DNA of 64,000 bases, taken from Candidatus Schekmanbacteria bacterium. Lineage in GTDB: Bacteria > Schekmanbacteria > GWA2-38-11 > J061. Positions within the stretch are counted from its first letter, which is position 1; every line of letters begins with the position of its first letter. Location: NCBI GenBank assembly GCA_016219965.1, contig JACRJM010000004.1, positions 186,001 through 250,000 of the forward strand, in the 5' to 3' direction. The notes beneath the pieces were generated by a model, which saw only the letters and a list, made by a program, of their open reading frames with translations, was not told the origin of the DNA and searched no databases. Of the stretch, positions 7,540 to 16,072 are shown in pieces. Made by a program: the position numbers and the translations under genes.

Positions 7540-7908
7540 ATGGCACAAAATCCGGTGAGGTGGTTTGAGATTTATGTTCAGGACATGAATCGGGCCAAAA
7601 AGTTCTACGAGGCCGTCTTCAATGTGAAGCTCGAAAGACTTGATACCCCGGACATCGAGATCTGGAGTTTTCCCTGGCAGGAGGATCAAATGGGGACCGC
7701 TGGAGCATTGGTAAAAATGAAGGGGATCGAGTCCGGTGGCAACAGCACTATCGTATACTTTGCTTGTGATGACTGTGCAGTTGAAGAGAGCCGTGCTGAA
7801 AAGTTTGGCGGAAAGATAGAGAAGCGGAAAACCTCAATAGGCCAGTATGGATACATCTCTTTGGTGTACGATACCGAAGGGAATATTATAGGCTTACATT
7901 CAATGTGA
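7540..7908 (+). CDS. VOC (glyoxalase/bleomycin-resistance) family protein
   Basis: The protein has 122 residues. It begins with PVRWFEIYVQDMNRAKKFYE, the usual first strand and helix of VOC proteins, and ends with YDTEGNIIGLHSM, the usual last strand carrying a metal-site Glu or His. VOC folds bind a divalent metal and act on diverse small molecules. The gene starts 13 bases after the dehydrogenase stop, so the two may be co-transcribed. The substrate cannot be given. Confidence 0.85.
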   Translation: MAQNPVRWFEIYVQDMNRAKKFYEAVFNVKLERLDTPDIEIWSFPWQEDQMGTAGALVKMKGIESGGNSTIVYFACDDCAVEESRAEKFGGKIEKRKTSIGQYGYISLVYDTEGNIIGLHSM

Positions 7909-7947
7909 TAGGCTCAATTACCTGACAACGCCTGCATTAAACTGGCA

Positions 7948-7990
7948 CTTCGGTAAACTTTTTCAATCCGCACATTCTGTGCTCACACCT
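7948..7990. repeat. Dispersed repeat, copy A
   Basis: About 43 bases (cttcggtaaactttttcaat ... ctgtgctca) resemble 11693-11735 at roughly four positions in five. Both copies lie between genes. The second sits beside a sequence that recurs between genes in many proteobacterial genomes. Confidence 0.45.
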
Positions 7991-8082
7991 GACACTTGCG
8001 GCCATTTGAATTTGTATTTTCCCAGAATTTATCGTAAATTTTTTACAAAGAGTAGCACTGATTAATAAAAAGGAGGTGCGCC

Positions 8083-8436
8083 ATGAAAAAGGCTGAACTA
8101 AAAAGTTTCTGGAAGCCAGATGAGGTTCGCAAGTTCCCAAAGGGGCGGTTGGAACTCATTAAGATAGATGGTGCGACCATTGGGCGTGCTGTATTTGAAC
8201 CTGGCTGGAGATGGGCAACATCGGTCCAACCTATTGCCAAGACTAAAAGCTGTGAGGCACCGCACTTGCAGTATCATGTGTCCGGGGTGCTTAAAGTTCA
8301 AATGGACGACGGAACTGAGTTTGAGTGTAAACCTGGCGATGTTTCTCTGCTCCCATCCGGACATGACGCCTGGGTAGTTGGAGATGTGGAAGCGGTTGTT
8401 GTCGATTTCCAGGGGATGGCAGATTACGCAAAGTGA
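8083..8436 (+). CDS. Cupin-domain protein
   Basis: The protein has 117 residues of the small single-domain cupin type. The barrel shows HLQYHVSGVLKVQMDDG as the first motif region and GDVSLLPSGHDAWVVGD as the second; His residues in both could bind a metal. AAGGAGG lies seven bases before the ATG. Similar stand-alone cupins are of unknown function. It lies between two VOC genes in a patch with repeats. Confidence 0.85.
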   Translation: MKKAELKSFWKPDEVRKFPKGRLELIKIDGATIGRAVFEPGWRWATSVQPIAKTKSCEAPHLQYHVSGVLKVQMDDGTEFECKPGDVSLLPSGHDAWVVGDVEAVVVDFQGMADYAK

Positions 8437-8452
8437 AAGTAGGTGGTACCTA

Positions 8453-8902
8453 TTATCTCCATGTTTGCAGTTCGATGATATTGCCTTCCGGATCAGCAAG
8501 GTAAATAAAGGTCAATATTCCTACTCCGCTCACTTCCGATGAGGTGATATCACCGACTTTGGTACCGCCGTGTTTTAGAACGTCAGTTATGCTCTGGCTG
8601 ATATCATCAACTTCGAAAGCAAGATGCATTATACCTTCCCGATTTGCTGCAATGGACGACCGTGGCTTGTTCTCTTTATATTGATAAATTTCTAATGTCG
8701 GACCGCTATCGCCATGTCCCGGCAGTCTCAAATGTGCGCCGGTGAAATGAGCATTAGGGACGCCGGTTCCTTTTGCCAGCCATTCACCCTCAAGATCGCG
8801 TGCAGGCGGCACAATTTCACAGCCAAAAACGTCCTGGTAAAACTTGGCAAGCAACTGCCAGTCTTTAGCGATGATATTGGTATGCTTGTATTTTGCGTTC
8901 AT
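8453..8902 (-). CDS. VOC family protein (lactoylglutathione-lyase-like)
   Basis: The start at 8902 gives about 149 residues, opening MNAKYKHTNIIAKDWQLLAK, with FYQDVFGCE in the first beta-alpha unit. Metal-site candidates are His in NIIAKDW/AHLRLPGHG and Glu in PEGNIIELQ. The end DPEGNIIELQTWR is the usual VOC terminus. A start at 8938 is possible but adds an atypical N-terminus. It converges on the cupin gene with a 16-base gap. The substrate is unknown. Confidence 0.82.
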   Translation of the reverse strand: MNAKYKHTNIIAKDWQLLAKFYQDVFGCEIVPPARDLEGEWLAKGTGVPNAHFTGAHLRLPGHGDSGPTLEIYQYKENKPRSSIAANREGIMHLAFEVDDISQSITDVLKHGGTKVGDITSSEVSGVGILTFIYLADPEGNIIELQTWR

Positions 8903-8978
8903 TTTAATAAAAATATCATGACAGTTTTGCAGAATCAATTCAATATGTAGTAAATATTAAAACATGTTTTTTATTTTT

Positions 8979-9005
8979 GTCATTCCCGCGTAAGCGGGAA
9001 TCCAG
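8979..9005 (+). repeat. Palindromic inverted repeat, left copy
   Basis: It begins GTCATTCCCGCG and ends GCGGGAATCCAG, a hairpin in itself. It lies 11 bases before the GIY-YIG start codon. Confidence 0.75.
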
Positions 9006-9016
9006 AGGATGTATAA

Positions 9017-9307
9017 ATGAAAAACTATTATGTTTATATTCTGAGCAATAAACGTAATGGTACTTTATATGCTGGTGTGACATCAGATTTAATTAAACGT
9101 GTTTACGAACACAAAAATAATCTGGTTGATGGTTTTACAAAGAAATATGGTGTTCATTTTTTGGTATGGTACGAAGTGCATACATCAGTAGAGGAAGCTA
9201 TTAAGAGGGAAAAGCAAATCAAGAAGTGGAACCGTAAATGGAAGCTGGAATTAATTGAGAGTTTCAATAAAGAATGGAAAGACTTATATGAGCAGATATG
9301 TGAGTAG
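9017..9307 (+). CDS. GIY-YIG nuclease-domain protein (UPF0213/YhbQ-like)
   Basis: The protein has 96 residues, a lone GIY-YIG domain: YYVYILSNKRNGTLYAGVTSD carries the YVY...YAG form of the motif, R29 (KRVYEHK) is the expected catalytic Arg, and the Glu/Asn region is at E76 (LELIESF). Stand-alone proteins of this size are common and of uncertain role, probably DNA-acting. AGAGGATG lies just ahead of the start. The gene fits exactly between two inverted repeats, suggesting they move or are maintained together. Confidence 0.9.
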   Translation: MKNYYVYILSNKRNGTLYAGVTSDLIKRVYEHKNNLVDGFTKKYGVHFLVWYEVHTSVEEAIKREKQIKKWNRKWKLELIESFNKEWKDLYEQICE

Positions 9308-9308
9308 A

Positions 9309-9335
9309 CTGGATTCCCGCTTTCGCGGGAATGAC
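9309..9335 (-). repeat. Palindromic inverted repeat, right copy
   Basis: Inverted partner of 8979-9005 with one difference, starting one base after the GIY-YIG stop codon. Confidence 0.75.
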
Positions 9336-9380
9336 AACAAAAAAAAGAATGACAACAGAAAAGAAATGACAATAAAAAAG
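9330..9380. repeat. Short degenerate tandem repeat
   Basis: AATGACAA occurs three times, at 9330, 9348 and 9365, separated by A-rich spacers of about ten bases, running out of the right palindrome. It could be decayed partial copies of the palindrome edge. Confidence 0.45.
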
Positions 9381-9396
9381 GCAATTAAATAAGAGT

Positions 9397-10914
9397 ATGC
9401 TTCTAATCCATCCGCCTGTAGCAAAGCCTTGTGAGCCGCCGTCTGGCATCGCAAGGCTTTCGGGGGCTCTTTATGCTCATGGGATCAAACATACAATCCT
9501 CGATGCCAATCTTGAGGCGCTTATTTACAACATAGATAACGCCAGACATCTTACATCTGGACAATATGACAAATGGACTGCGCGCGCATTGCGAAATCTC
9601 TCGGCAAATCATGAGGCGCTTAAAAACCTGCGCACTTATCAGAATATTGACCGCTACAAACGGGGAGTAATTGATCTAAACCATGCGATTGAACAAATGG
9701 GAAAGAACGGTGCGACTCCCGGAATTTCAAATTACAGCCATGAATATCTTTCACCTGTGAAAAGCGATGACCTTTTACTTTCTGCTAAAAGACCTGAAGA
9801 GAATCCATATTATCCATATTTTAGCAAGCGCCTTCCCGCTCTCATTGAAAAAAGTGATTCAAAATTCGCAGGGTTTTCTCTTAATTATTTAAGCCAGGCA
9901 TTATGCACCTTTGCAATGATAGGTTTTCTCAAACAGCGCTTTCCGGATTTGTCTATTATACTTGGCGGAGGACTTGTGACTTCATGGATGAGGAATCCCC
10001 GCTGGAAAAATCCATTTGCGGGGCTGGTGGCTCATATTGTTGCGGGGCCGGGAGAAGAAAAACTTATCAATATTCTGGGTGTAAATGATTTTAAGGAGGG
10101 GTATTACAAGCCGGATTACAGCTTGCTTCCATTGGATGATTATCTTTCCCCGGGACGAATCCTGCCTTACAGCGCCTCAAGCGGATGCTACTGGCATAAA
10201 TGTTCTTTCTGCCCGGAAAAGGCTGAAGGAAATTCATATATGCCGGTGCCGGCTGATACAGCGATAGATGATATCAACGAGCTTTCCTTAAAAACAAAAC
10301 CAGTGCTTATCCATATGCTTGATAATGCGATCAGCGAGTCTATGCTAAAAAAGATGGCTCAAAATTCGTCCGGTATTAACTGGTATGGCTTTGCGCGTAT
10401 AACGCCTCTGCTTGCAGATATTGACTTTTGCATTGCGCTTAAAAAATCAGGATGCGTGATGCTGAAACTTGGCATTGAGTCTGGTGACCAGAACGTACTT
10501 GATAAGATGAACAAGGGGATTGATATTGAAACCGCTTCACTGGCATTAAAGACATTGAAAAGGGCAGGGGTGGCAACCTATGTCTATCTGATTTTTGGTA
10601 CACCTGCTGAAGCTCTTCCATCAGCCAGAAAAACACTTGAATTCGTGGTTAACCATAAGAATGAAATCGGTTTTCTGAATGTCGCGATATTTAACATGCC
10701 TGTCTGCTCTGCGCAAACTCTGCAATTTGAGACAAGGAGTTTCTATGAGGGAGACCTCTCCCTTTATACTGATTTTACGCATCCGGAAGGGTGGAACAGG
10801 AAAGATGTGAGGCTGTTTATAGAGAATGAATTCAAAAGACAAAATGCTGTGTCGGAGATACTGAAAAAAGATCCACCTGTTTTTACCTCAAACCACGCCT
10901 CTTTTTTTATATAG
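9397..10914 (+). CDS. B12-binding-type radical SAM protein
   Basis: The protein has 505 residues. The N-terminal third starts LLIHPPVAKPCEPPSGIARL, as in cobalamin-binding-type radical SAM proteins, and includes LGGGLVTSW. The radical SAM core has the cluster motif C264-YWHK-C269-SF-C272, a CX4CX2C spacing seen in part of this group rather than the common CX3CX2C. LGIESGDQNVLDKMNKG is the conserved Elp3/MiaB-like core segment. Such enzymes carry out methylations and rearrangements; no substrate is evident. It stands alone, with only weak ribosome-site sequence before the ATG at 9397. Confidence 0.85.
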   Translation: MLLIHPPVAKPCEPPSGIARLSGALYAHGIKHTILDANLEALIYNIDNARHLTSGQYDKWTARALRNLSANHEALKNLRTYQNIDRYKRGVIDLNHAIEQMGKNGATPGISNYSHEYLSPVKSDDLLLSAKRPEENPYYPYFSKRLPALIEKSDSKFAGFSLNYLSQALCTFAMIGFLKQRFPDLSIILGGGLVTSWMRNPRWKNPFAGLVAHIVAGPGEEKLINILGVNDFKEGYYKPDYSLLPLDDYLSPGRILPYSASSGCYWHKCSFCPEKAEGNSYMPVPADTAIDDINELSLKTKPVLIHMLDNAISESMLKKMAQNSSGINWYGFARITPLLADIDFCIALKKSGCVMLKLGIESGDQNVLDKMNKGIDIETASLALKTLKRAGVATYVYLIFGTPAEALPSARKTLEFVVNHKNEIGFLNVAIFNMPVCSAQTLQFETRSFYEGDLSLYTDFTHPEGWNRKDVRLFIENEFKRQNAVSEILKKDPPVFTSNHASFFI

Positions 10915-11054
10915 TGCAAAATTGACTTCTGTCTAGTATACTTTTTTTGATTCTGTTCTATTGCACTTTTTCCACTATTGTGCTTAATCGCTTTTCACAT
11001 ATTATTTTTATTTGCTGGTGAAGTGGTAGATTTCCAGAAAAGGAGACTTATAAA

Positions 11055-11597
11055 ATGTATGTACCTACAAAAATTTTTTTCACAAAAGGGGTTGGGCAAA
11101 ATAAGGAGAAGCTTGTAAGTTTCGAGCTTGCGCTTCGGCATGCAAGGATTGCTTCTTTCAATCTTGTAAGGGTATCGAGCATATTCCCCCCTCACTGCGA
11201 AATAGTTACGGCTGAGAAAGGCCTTGAACGGCTTAATCCTGGACAGATTGTCCATGCTGTTATTTCCGAGGCATCGACCAATGAACGGCACCGTCTCATA
11301 GGGTCTTCCATAGGAGTTGCCATACCAAGGGACAGAGACCGCTTTGGTTATCTTTCAGAGCACCACAGCTTCGGCGATGATGACAAAGCGACAGGCGATT
11401 ATGCGGAAGACATCGCAGCGCAGATGCTCGCCACGATTCTTGGCGTAGAGTTCGATGTTAATGAAAGTTATAACAAGAGGCTTGACCAGTGGAAGTTGAG
11501 CGATCAGATAGTAAAGACCCGCAACGTTACGCAGACGAGTGTTGGCAAGAGCGGCATGTGGACTACGGTTGTGGCGGCGGCTGTTCTGATAGCGTAA
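11055..11597 (+). CDS. pdaD: Pyruvoyl-dependent arginine decarboxylase
   Basis: The protein has 180 residues. It shows the self-processing region NLVRVSSIFPPHCEIV, where cleavage between S41 and S42 would create the pyruvoyl group on the new alpha chain. The rest (HAVISEASTNERHRLIGSSI, EHHSFG) matches the archaeal and bacterial PvlArgDC family. It converts arginine to agmatine, the first step of one polyamine route. AGGAGA lies nine bases upstream of the ATG. No agmatinase or agmatine deiminase gene is adjacent. The family is best known from archaea and chlamydiae. Confidence 0.9.
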   Translation: MYVPTKIFFTKGVGQNKEKLVSFELALRHARIASFNLVRVSSIFPPHCEIVTAEKGLERLNPGQIVHAVISEASTNERHRLIGSSIGVAIPRDRDRFGYLSEHHSFGDDDKATGDYAEDIAAQMLATILGVEFDVNESYNKRLDQWKLSDQIVKTRNVTQTSVGKSGMWTTVVAAAVLIA

Positions 11598-11906
11598 TAT
11601 TTCGTTACTTCTTTTGCGTGCCCAAAAGAAGTAACCAAGAAAAGGACACCCCGGAAAATTTCCAGGCGGTTCGCTCGGTTGTCCTTCAGTAAATTTTTTC
11701 AACTCGCACGTCCTGTGCTCAAACAAGAAAAAATTTTTAACCTTCAGGACTTCCCTCGCTCACCTGAAATTTTCAAGGGGGGTGAAATGACAAGAAGCAA
11801 ATGCAACTGCATTTTGAATATGCTCCGCTTTTCTCACCGTCAGCTTCCTCGTCTAACATCCAAATCTTGCATTTGAAAAAATTTCCGGACTTTTCCCAGG
11901 TAGTCT
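11598..11906. other. 309-base gene-free stretch with widespread intergenic repeat
   Basis: No gene is supported. From about 11612 to 11760 it contains a sequence (cttttgcgtgcccaaaagaa, then accaagaaaaggacacccc) that recurs between genes in many proteobacteria and gives spurious short translations. It includes repeat copy B at 11693-11735. The remainder shows nothing clear. Confidence 0.5.
11693..11735. repeat. Dispersed repeat, copy B
   Basis: Related copy of 7948-7990, sharing cttc-gtaaa-tttttcaa and ctgtgctca blocks in the same order. Confidence 0.45.
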
Positions 11907-13223
11907 CTAAGAATGCTCTGGCTTACCAGATGAGAATTTCTTTTTGTGCGGTTTCCCGGTATGATGGGGGCGGCCATGCACGTTAGTCCTTTTTCCCTTA
12001 TGTGCTGAAAAAGAGCGGGTGTCTTTTCTCTGCGCATGAGCACTTTTCTTAATATAAAGAGGTGCGGGCCTGATATACTCAGTGACTATCATATCGTCTG
12101 TGATATGAGTAACCGGTATTTTGATCTTTATGAAGTTTTCTATCTCTTCGAGAGAGTGGACGTATTCCTCACAGGCAAGGCTTATTGCCTTTCCAGAGGC
12201 GCCTGCCCGGGCGGTTCTTCCGATCCTGTGCACATAGTCTTCGGAATCAGAAGGAAGGTCGTAGTTGATGACATGTGTCACTCCGTCAATATGAAGCCCC
12301 CTGCTTGCCACATCTGTGGCTATCAGTATAGGCAGCTTGCCGTCCTTGAATCCGGAGAGCACTTTCATTCTCTTTTTCTGATCAAGATCTCCTGTGATTG
12401 AAGCTGTCGGGAATCCATTCGCATTAAGCAGGCTGTCAAGGCGCTCTACAACAGCCTTAGTGTTACAGAAAATAAGAAAGCGTCCGCCGGGATTGTTTTT
12501 AAGGATTCCCAGAAGCAGCCCTTTCTTTTCCGACTTGCCGACGTGGTAGACTACCTGTTCAATCAGTTCAACCGTTACCTTTTCAGGTGTTACTGAGAAA
12601 GGCACCGGCATATTCATGTGTTCGTAGCAGAGTTCCATCACGCGGTGGGAAAGGGTCGCTGAAAAGAGCATGGACTGGCGTTTATCATATGGAGACATTC
12701 TTCTTAGCATGAACCGGAGATCGCTTATAAAGCCCATGTCAAACATACGGTCAGCTTCATCAATAACAAGGAACTGAGTATGTTTCAGGTTATAAACATC
12801 CTGCTTGAGATAATCTATGAGACGCCCCGGAGTTCCTATAAGCACATCAACTCCATGAGCAATCTGGTCCCGTTGTTTGCGGTAATCTATGCCGCCGTAG
12901 ACCGGAACAATTTTGAAACCGCAAGCTTGTCCCAATAATTTTGCTTCCACATCTATCTGAACAACAAGCTCCCTTGTGGGAGCGATGATGAGTACACGTG
13001 GAGAGGAATGTCGCTCTGGCGCTGGAATGGCAAGCATTCTCGAAAATACTGCTATCAGAAATGCCGCAGTCTTCCCCGTGCCGGTCTGTGCCTGCGCAGC
13101 TATATCCTTGCCCTGTAATGCCGACGGCAGCGTCTGTGCCTGAACAGGAGTGCACTCAGTGAAACCAGCGGCTTTTATTCCTTCAAGGACCTTGTCCGGA
13201 ATGTTCAGTTCGTCAAATCTCAT
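11907..13223 (-). CDS. DEAD-box RNA helicase
   Basis: The protein has 438 residues. All core motifs are intact: Q motif (TPVQAQ), I (AQTGTGKT), Ia (PTRELV), II (DEAD in VIDEADRMFDMGF), III (SAT), V (ATDVASRGLHI) and VI (HRIGRTARAG). Beyond residue 375 is a basic His/Lys/Arg-rich tail for RNA contact. It resembles the RhlB/RhlE group, which unwinds short RNA duplexes in mRNA decay and ribosome assembly. A second DEAD-box gene lies at 16073-17437, and the P-type ATPase between them is on the same strand. Confidence 0.93.
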   Translation of the reverse strand: MRFDELNIPDKVLEGIKAAGFTECTPVQAQTLPSALQGKDIAAQAQTGTGKTAAFLIAVFSRMLAIPAPERHSSPRVLIIAPTRELVVQIDVEAKLLGQACGFKIVPVYGGIDYRKQRDQIAHGVDVLIGTPGRLIDYLKQDVYNLKHTQFLVIDEADRMFDMGFISDLRFMLRRMSPYDKRQSMLFSATLSHRVMELCYEHMNMPVPFSVTPEKVTVELIEQVVYHVGKSEKKGLLLGILKNNPGGRFLIFCNTKAVVERLDSLLNANGFPTASITGDLDQKKRMKVLSGFKDGKLPILIATDVASRGLHIDGVTHVINYDLPSDSEDYVHRIGRTARAGASGKAISLACEEYVHSLEEIENFIKIKIPVTHITDDMIVTEYIRPAPLYIKKSAHAQRKDTRSFSAHKGKRTNVHGRPHHTGKPHKKKFSSGKPEHS

Positions 13224-13306
13224 TTCTTTATAGTATACACTAAGAAAAGGCCTACAGTAAAGGAGCTAAAACGCAAAAGTGAAGAAAAGCAGAAAAATCA
13301 TTCATG

Positions 13307-15877
13307 CTATGTGGGATATACACGGGAAGAAGAACGGAAAGCTTTTAATACTTCAAACCAGAGAATGCTCATAATTCCTGCTGAAACGCAAATTATGATA
13401 TCAATTCCGTGTAATGTGCTGAAGCGGAACAACTCTTTAAAAAAGGGAACATAAAGCACTATCCCAAGAAACAGGATTGCACCTCCCAGAACCCACCAGA
13501 GGGCTGAGTTTGGATTGCGGAAAGTGCTTAGTATGCTTCTTGACCAAGAGCGGTTTGTAAGAATCAATCCGATGTTGGCGACTATCAGTGTTGTAAAACA
13601 GAGCGTGCGTGCGTCAAGCTCTCCCTGCCCGCGATAAAGGGCAATGACATATACGGCCATTACTACCATAAGGACGATTGCGCCCTGCAGAATGCTGTAG
13701 GTAATCATTTTTCTGTCAAACAGAGGAACTCCAAGCTTGCGGGGCGGACGTCCCATGATATCCGTTTCCTCCGCTTCCGCCTCAAAAACTACGGAACATG
13801 CCGGATCAATGATGAGCTCCAGAAAAACAATATGTACCGGCAGGAGTACGAGCGGCCAGTTGAAAAGGACAGGGAAAAGGGACATGCCGGCAATGGGTAC
13901 ATGTACTGCAAATATATATGCCATTGCCTTTTTAAGGTTATCAAATATTCTTCTGCCCATCCTTACTGCCTGCACGATGGATGAAAAATCATCATCAAGA
14001 AGCACTATTGCCGAAGCCTCTCTGGCAACGTCAGTGCCTCTGCCTCCCATAGCTATGCCGATATGTGATGCCTTTAATGCAGCGGCATCATTCACTCCGT
14101 CTCCTGTCATTGCAACAATCTTTCCGTTAGCTTTGAGCGCATTGACAATCAGGAGCTTTTGTTCCGGGACTACCCTTGCAAAGATATTGACTGACTTTAT
14201 CCTTTCCTGTAATTCTTTCATGTCCATCTTTTCAAGCTCAGGGCCGGTAATAACATCTTTGCAGTTACTTAGCCCTATTTCAGAAGCTATATTCTGTGCC
14301 GTTACTGGATAATCGCCGGTTATCATTACAACCCGGATCCCGGCAGTGTAGCACTCTTTTATGGCGCAAGATACGCTTGGCCGCACAGGATCAGCTAACC
14401 CGATAAGTCCGATAAAATTAAATGTGAAATCGTGCTGACCTTCGGGAAGAGATTTCTTCGAGAATGCTGATTTGGCTACGCCAATGACCCTCAAACCATC
14501 CCTTGCCATGATATTTATTTTTTCCGAAATGCTCTGCCTTGTTTTTTCATCGAGATGGCATATATCTGCGATAGCCTCCGGTGATCCCTTGGAAGCAATT
14601 ATGTAGCTGTCATTCTCCGGTGATTTCCAGACGCGCGACATCGCCAGCAGATGAGGAGAAAGAGGGTACTCTTCTATAAGAGTCCAGTCGTAATGCAGAT
14701 GTTCTGTGTTTGAAAGTGTTCGTTCACCAAGGCTTCTCAATGCTTTTTCCATGGGATCAAAAGGGTCTGTCTGGCTTGCAAGTATGCTGAATTCCACGGT
14801 TTCGTGAAGATTATCAGGAAGTATTTCTTTGCTGTCCGTGATGTCAAAAAAAGTCCCGTCTGTACAGATTTTTTTTACTGCCATCTGATTCATGGTAAGA
14901 GTGCCGGTTTTATCAACGCAGAGGACAGATGCCGAGCCCAGTGTTTCCACTGCCGGTACCCGTCTTGTCAAAACACGTTTTTGTGAGATCCTCCATGCCC
15001 CGACAGCAAGGAATATCGTGAGAACAACTGGAAACTCCTCAGGAAGCATAGCCATGGCAAGAGTTATTCCGGCAAGAAAACCATTGAGCCAATTCCCGCG
15101 GGTTAATCCGTATGCCACAATAATTATCACGCAGAGAGATAGTCCAAGAATGGCAAGGTTGCGTACTATTTTTCCTGTCTCAATCTGCAGGAGAGTTTCT
15201 TCCTCTTCGATTGTTTTTAGAGCTGTGCCGATTTTGCCTATCTCAGTATTGATCCCTGTTTTACGGGTTTCAGCTATTCCGAAACCCTGTACGACTAATG
15301 TGCTTGAGAATACAAAGGGAAGGTCGTCTCCTCCGGGACGGGACATCTCTGAAATTTCACCTGTTGCTGATTTGCGGACAGGAACGGATTCTCCGGTAAG
15401 CAATGATTCGTCAACGGAAAGGTTTAAACATGAAAGTAAAACTGCATCCGCAGGGACTCGATCTCCTTCTGACAGGATCATTATATCTCCGCACACCACT
15501 GCTCTGCCCGGAATTCTTCTTTGCGAGCCGTCCCTTATTACAAGTGCGCGGGGGCTTGCAAGATCGCGCAATGCCTCAAGTGCACGCTCTGTTTTTCGCT
15601 CCTGGTAGAGGGTGATTCCCATGACGATAAATACAAAGCCAAGGAGCATGAGGGCTTCCTGAACATCTCCTAAAAAAAGGTAAATCCCGCCGCCGGCAAT
15701 CAGGAGAAGAAACATAGGTTCCTTTACGACATCGTAGGCAATGGAAAATATGCTTCTCTTTTTACTGGAAGGGAGTTCGTTATAGCCTTCAGACTTGAGC
15801 CTGTCTGCGGCTTCTTTCTCTGAAAGTCCGGTTATGCTCTCTATGTCAAAATGAGTTTTTGGAAGAGCCTTTGCCAT
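13307..15877 (-). CDS. Cation-transporting P-type ATPase (P2 type)
   Basis: The protein has 856 residues, a typical P2 ATPase. It has an N-terminal cation-ATPase segment, an actuator motif (TGES), the phosphorylation site D322 in DKTGTLT, hinge TGDGVND, and about ten membrane helices. The ion-binding motif on helix 4 is PEEFP (in MLPEEFPVVLTIF) instead of the PEGLP of classical calcium pumps; this variant marks a large bacterial subgroup of uncertain ion. Inner-membrane efflux of Ca2+ or another cation is likely. It lies 84 bases upstream of the helicase at 11907 on the same strand. Confidence 0.92.
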   Translation of the reverse strand: MAKALPKTHFDIESITGLSEKEAADRLKSEGYNELPSSKKRSIFSIAYDVVKEPMFLLLIAGGGIYLFLGDVQEALMLLGFVFIVMGITLYQERKTERALEALRDLASPRALVIRDGSQRRIPGRAVVCGDIMILSEGDRVPADAVLLSCLNLSVDESLLTGESVPVRKSATGEISEMSRPGGDDLPFVFSSTLVVQGFGIAETRKTGINTEIGKIGTALKTIEEEETLLQIETGKIVRNLAILGLSLCVIIIVAYGLTRGNWLNGFLAGITLAMAMLPEEFPVVLTIFLAVGAWRISQKRVLTRRVPAVETLGSASVLCVDKTGTLTMNQMAVKKICTDGTFFDITDSKEILPDNLHETVEFSILASQTDPFDPMEKALRSLGERTLSNTEHLHYDWTLIEEYPLSPHLLAMSRVWKSPENDSYIIASKGSPEAIADICHLDEKTRQSISEKINIMARDGLRVIGVAKSAFSKKSLPEGQHDFTFNFIGLIGLADPVRPSVSCAIKECYTAGIRVVMITGDYPVTAQNIASEIGLSNCKDVITGPELEKMDMKELQERIKSVNIFARVVPEQKLLIVNALKANGKIVAMTGDGVNDAAALKASHIGIAMGGRGTDVAREASAIVLLDDDFSSIVQAVRMGRRIFDNLKKAMAYIFAVHVPIAGMSLFPVLFNWPLVLLPVHIVFLELIIDPACSVVFEAEAEETDIMGRPPRKLGVPLFDRKMITYSILQGAIVLMVVMAVYVIALYRGQGELDARTLCFTTLIVANIGLILTNRSWSRSILSTFRNPNSALWWVLGGAILFLGIVLYVPFFKELFRFSTLHGIDIIICVSAGIMSILWFEVLKAFRSSSRVYPT

Positions 15878-16072
15878 TTGTCAGCCAATCAATCTATTAA
15901 TCAATTTATGCTTATTCTATGGTTTATTTTTTAATAAATTCCACTGCGAATGCATAGATTTAGAAAAAAGCCAAGATGTATTTAGATTATGGTTAGCTTG
16001 TTAGCTGATGTAAATTTACTGTAAAAAACATCAGTGACCAGGCAGGCATTTTATCTATTATATCATCACTTG

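Larger units (their letters stand above)
8979..9335 (+). mobile_element. GIY-YIG gene bracketed by palindromic inverted repeats
   Basis: A 357-bp unit: a 27-base repeat at 8979-9005 and its inverted copy at 9309-9335 (26 of 27 identical), with one GIY-YIG nuclease gene filling the space between. Each repeat is itself palindromic (attcccgc/gcgggaat). Palindromes of this kind are widespread in bacterial genomes and often adjoin short GIY-YIG genes. Mobility is inferred from the symmetry; no target-site duplication was identified. Confidence 0.5.

Noticed and set aside
9154-9449. Minus-strand frames containing HSRESGNP and VIPAKAGIQ
   Set aside because: These are the well-known spurious translations of the gtcattcccgc palindrome family, not proteins.
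10913-10967. AGTGCAA ... TTGCACT inverted pair after the B12-type radical SAM gene
   Set aside because: Seven-base arms with a loop of more than 40 bases are too weak to call a terminator.
11355-11726. Minus-strand frame with GYFFWARKRSN
   Set aside because: Spurious translation of a widespread intergenic repeat and of the antisense of pdaD.
14892-15608. 238-residue plus-strand open frame inside the P-type ATPase
   Set aside because: Antisense to a fully conserved ATPase; low-complexity Arg/Ser composition and no family features.
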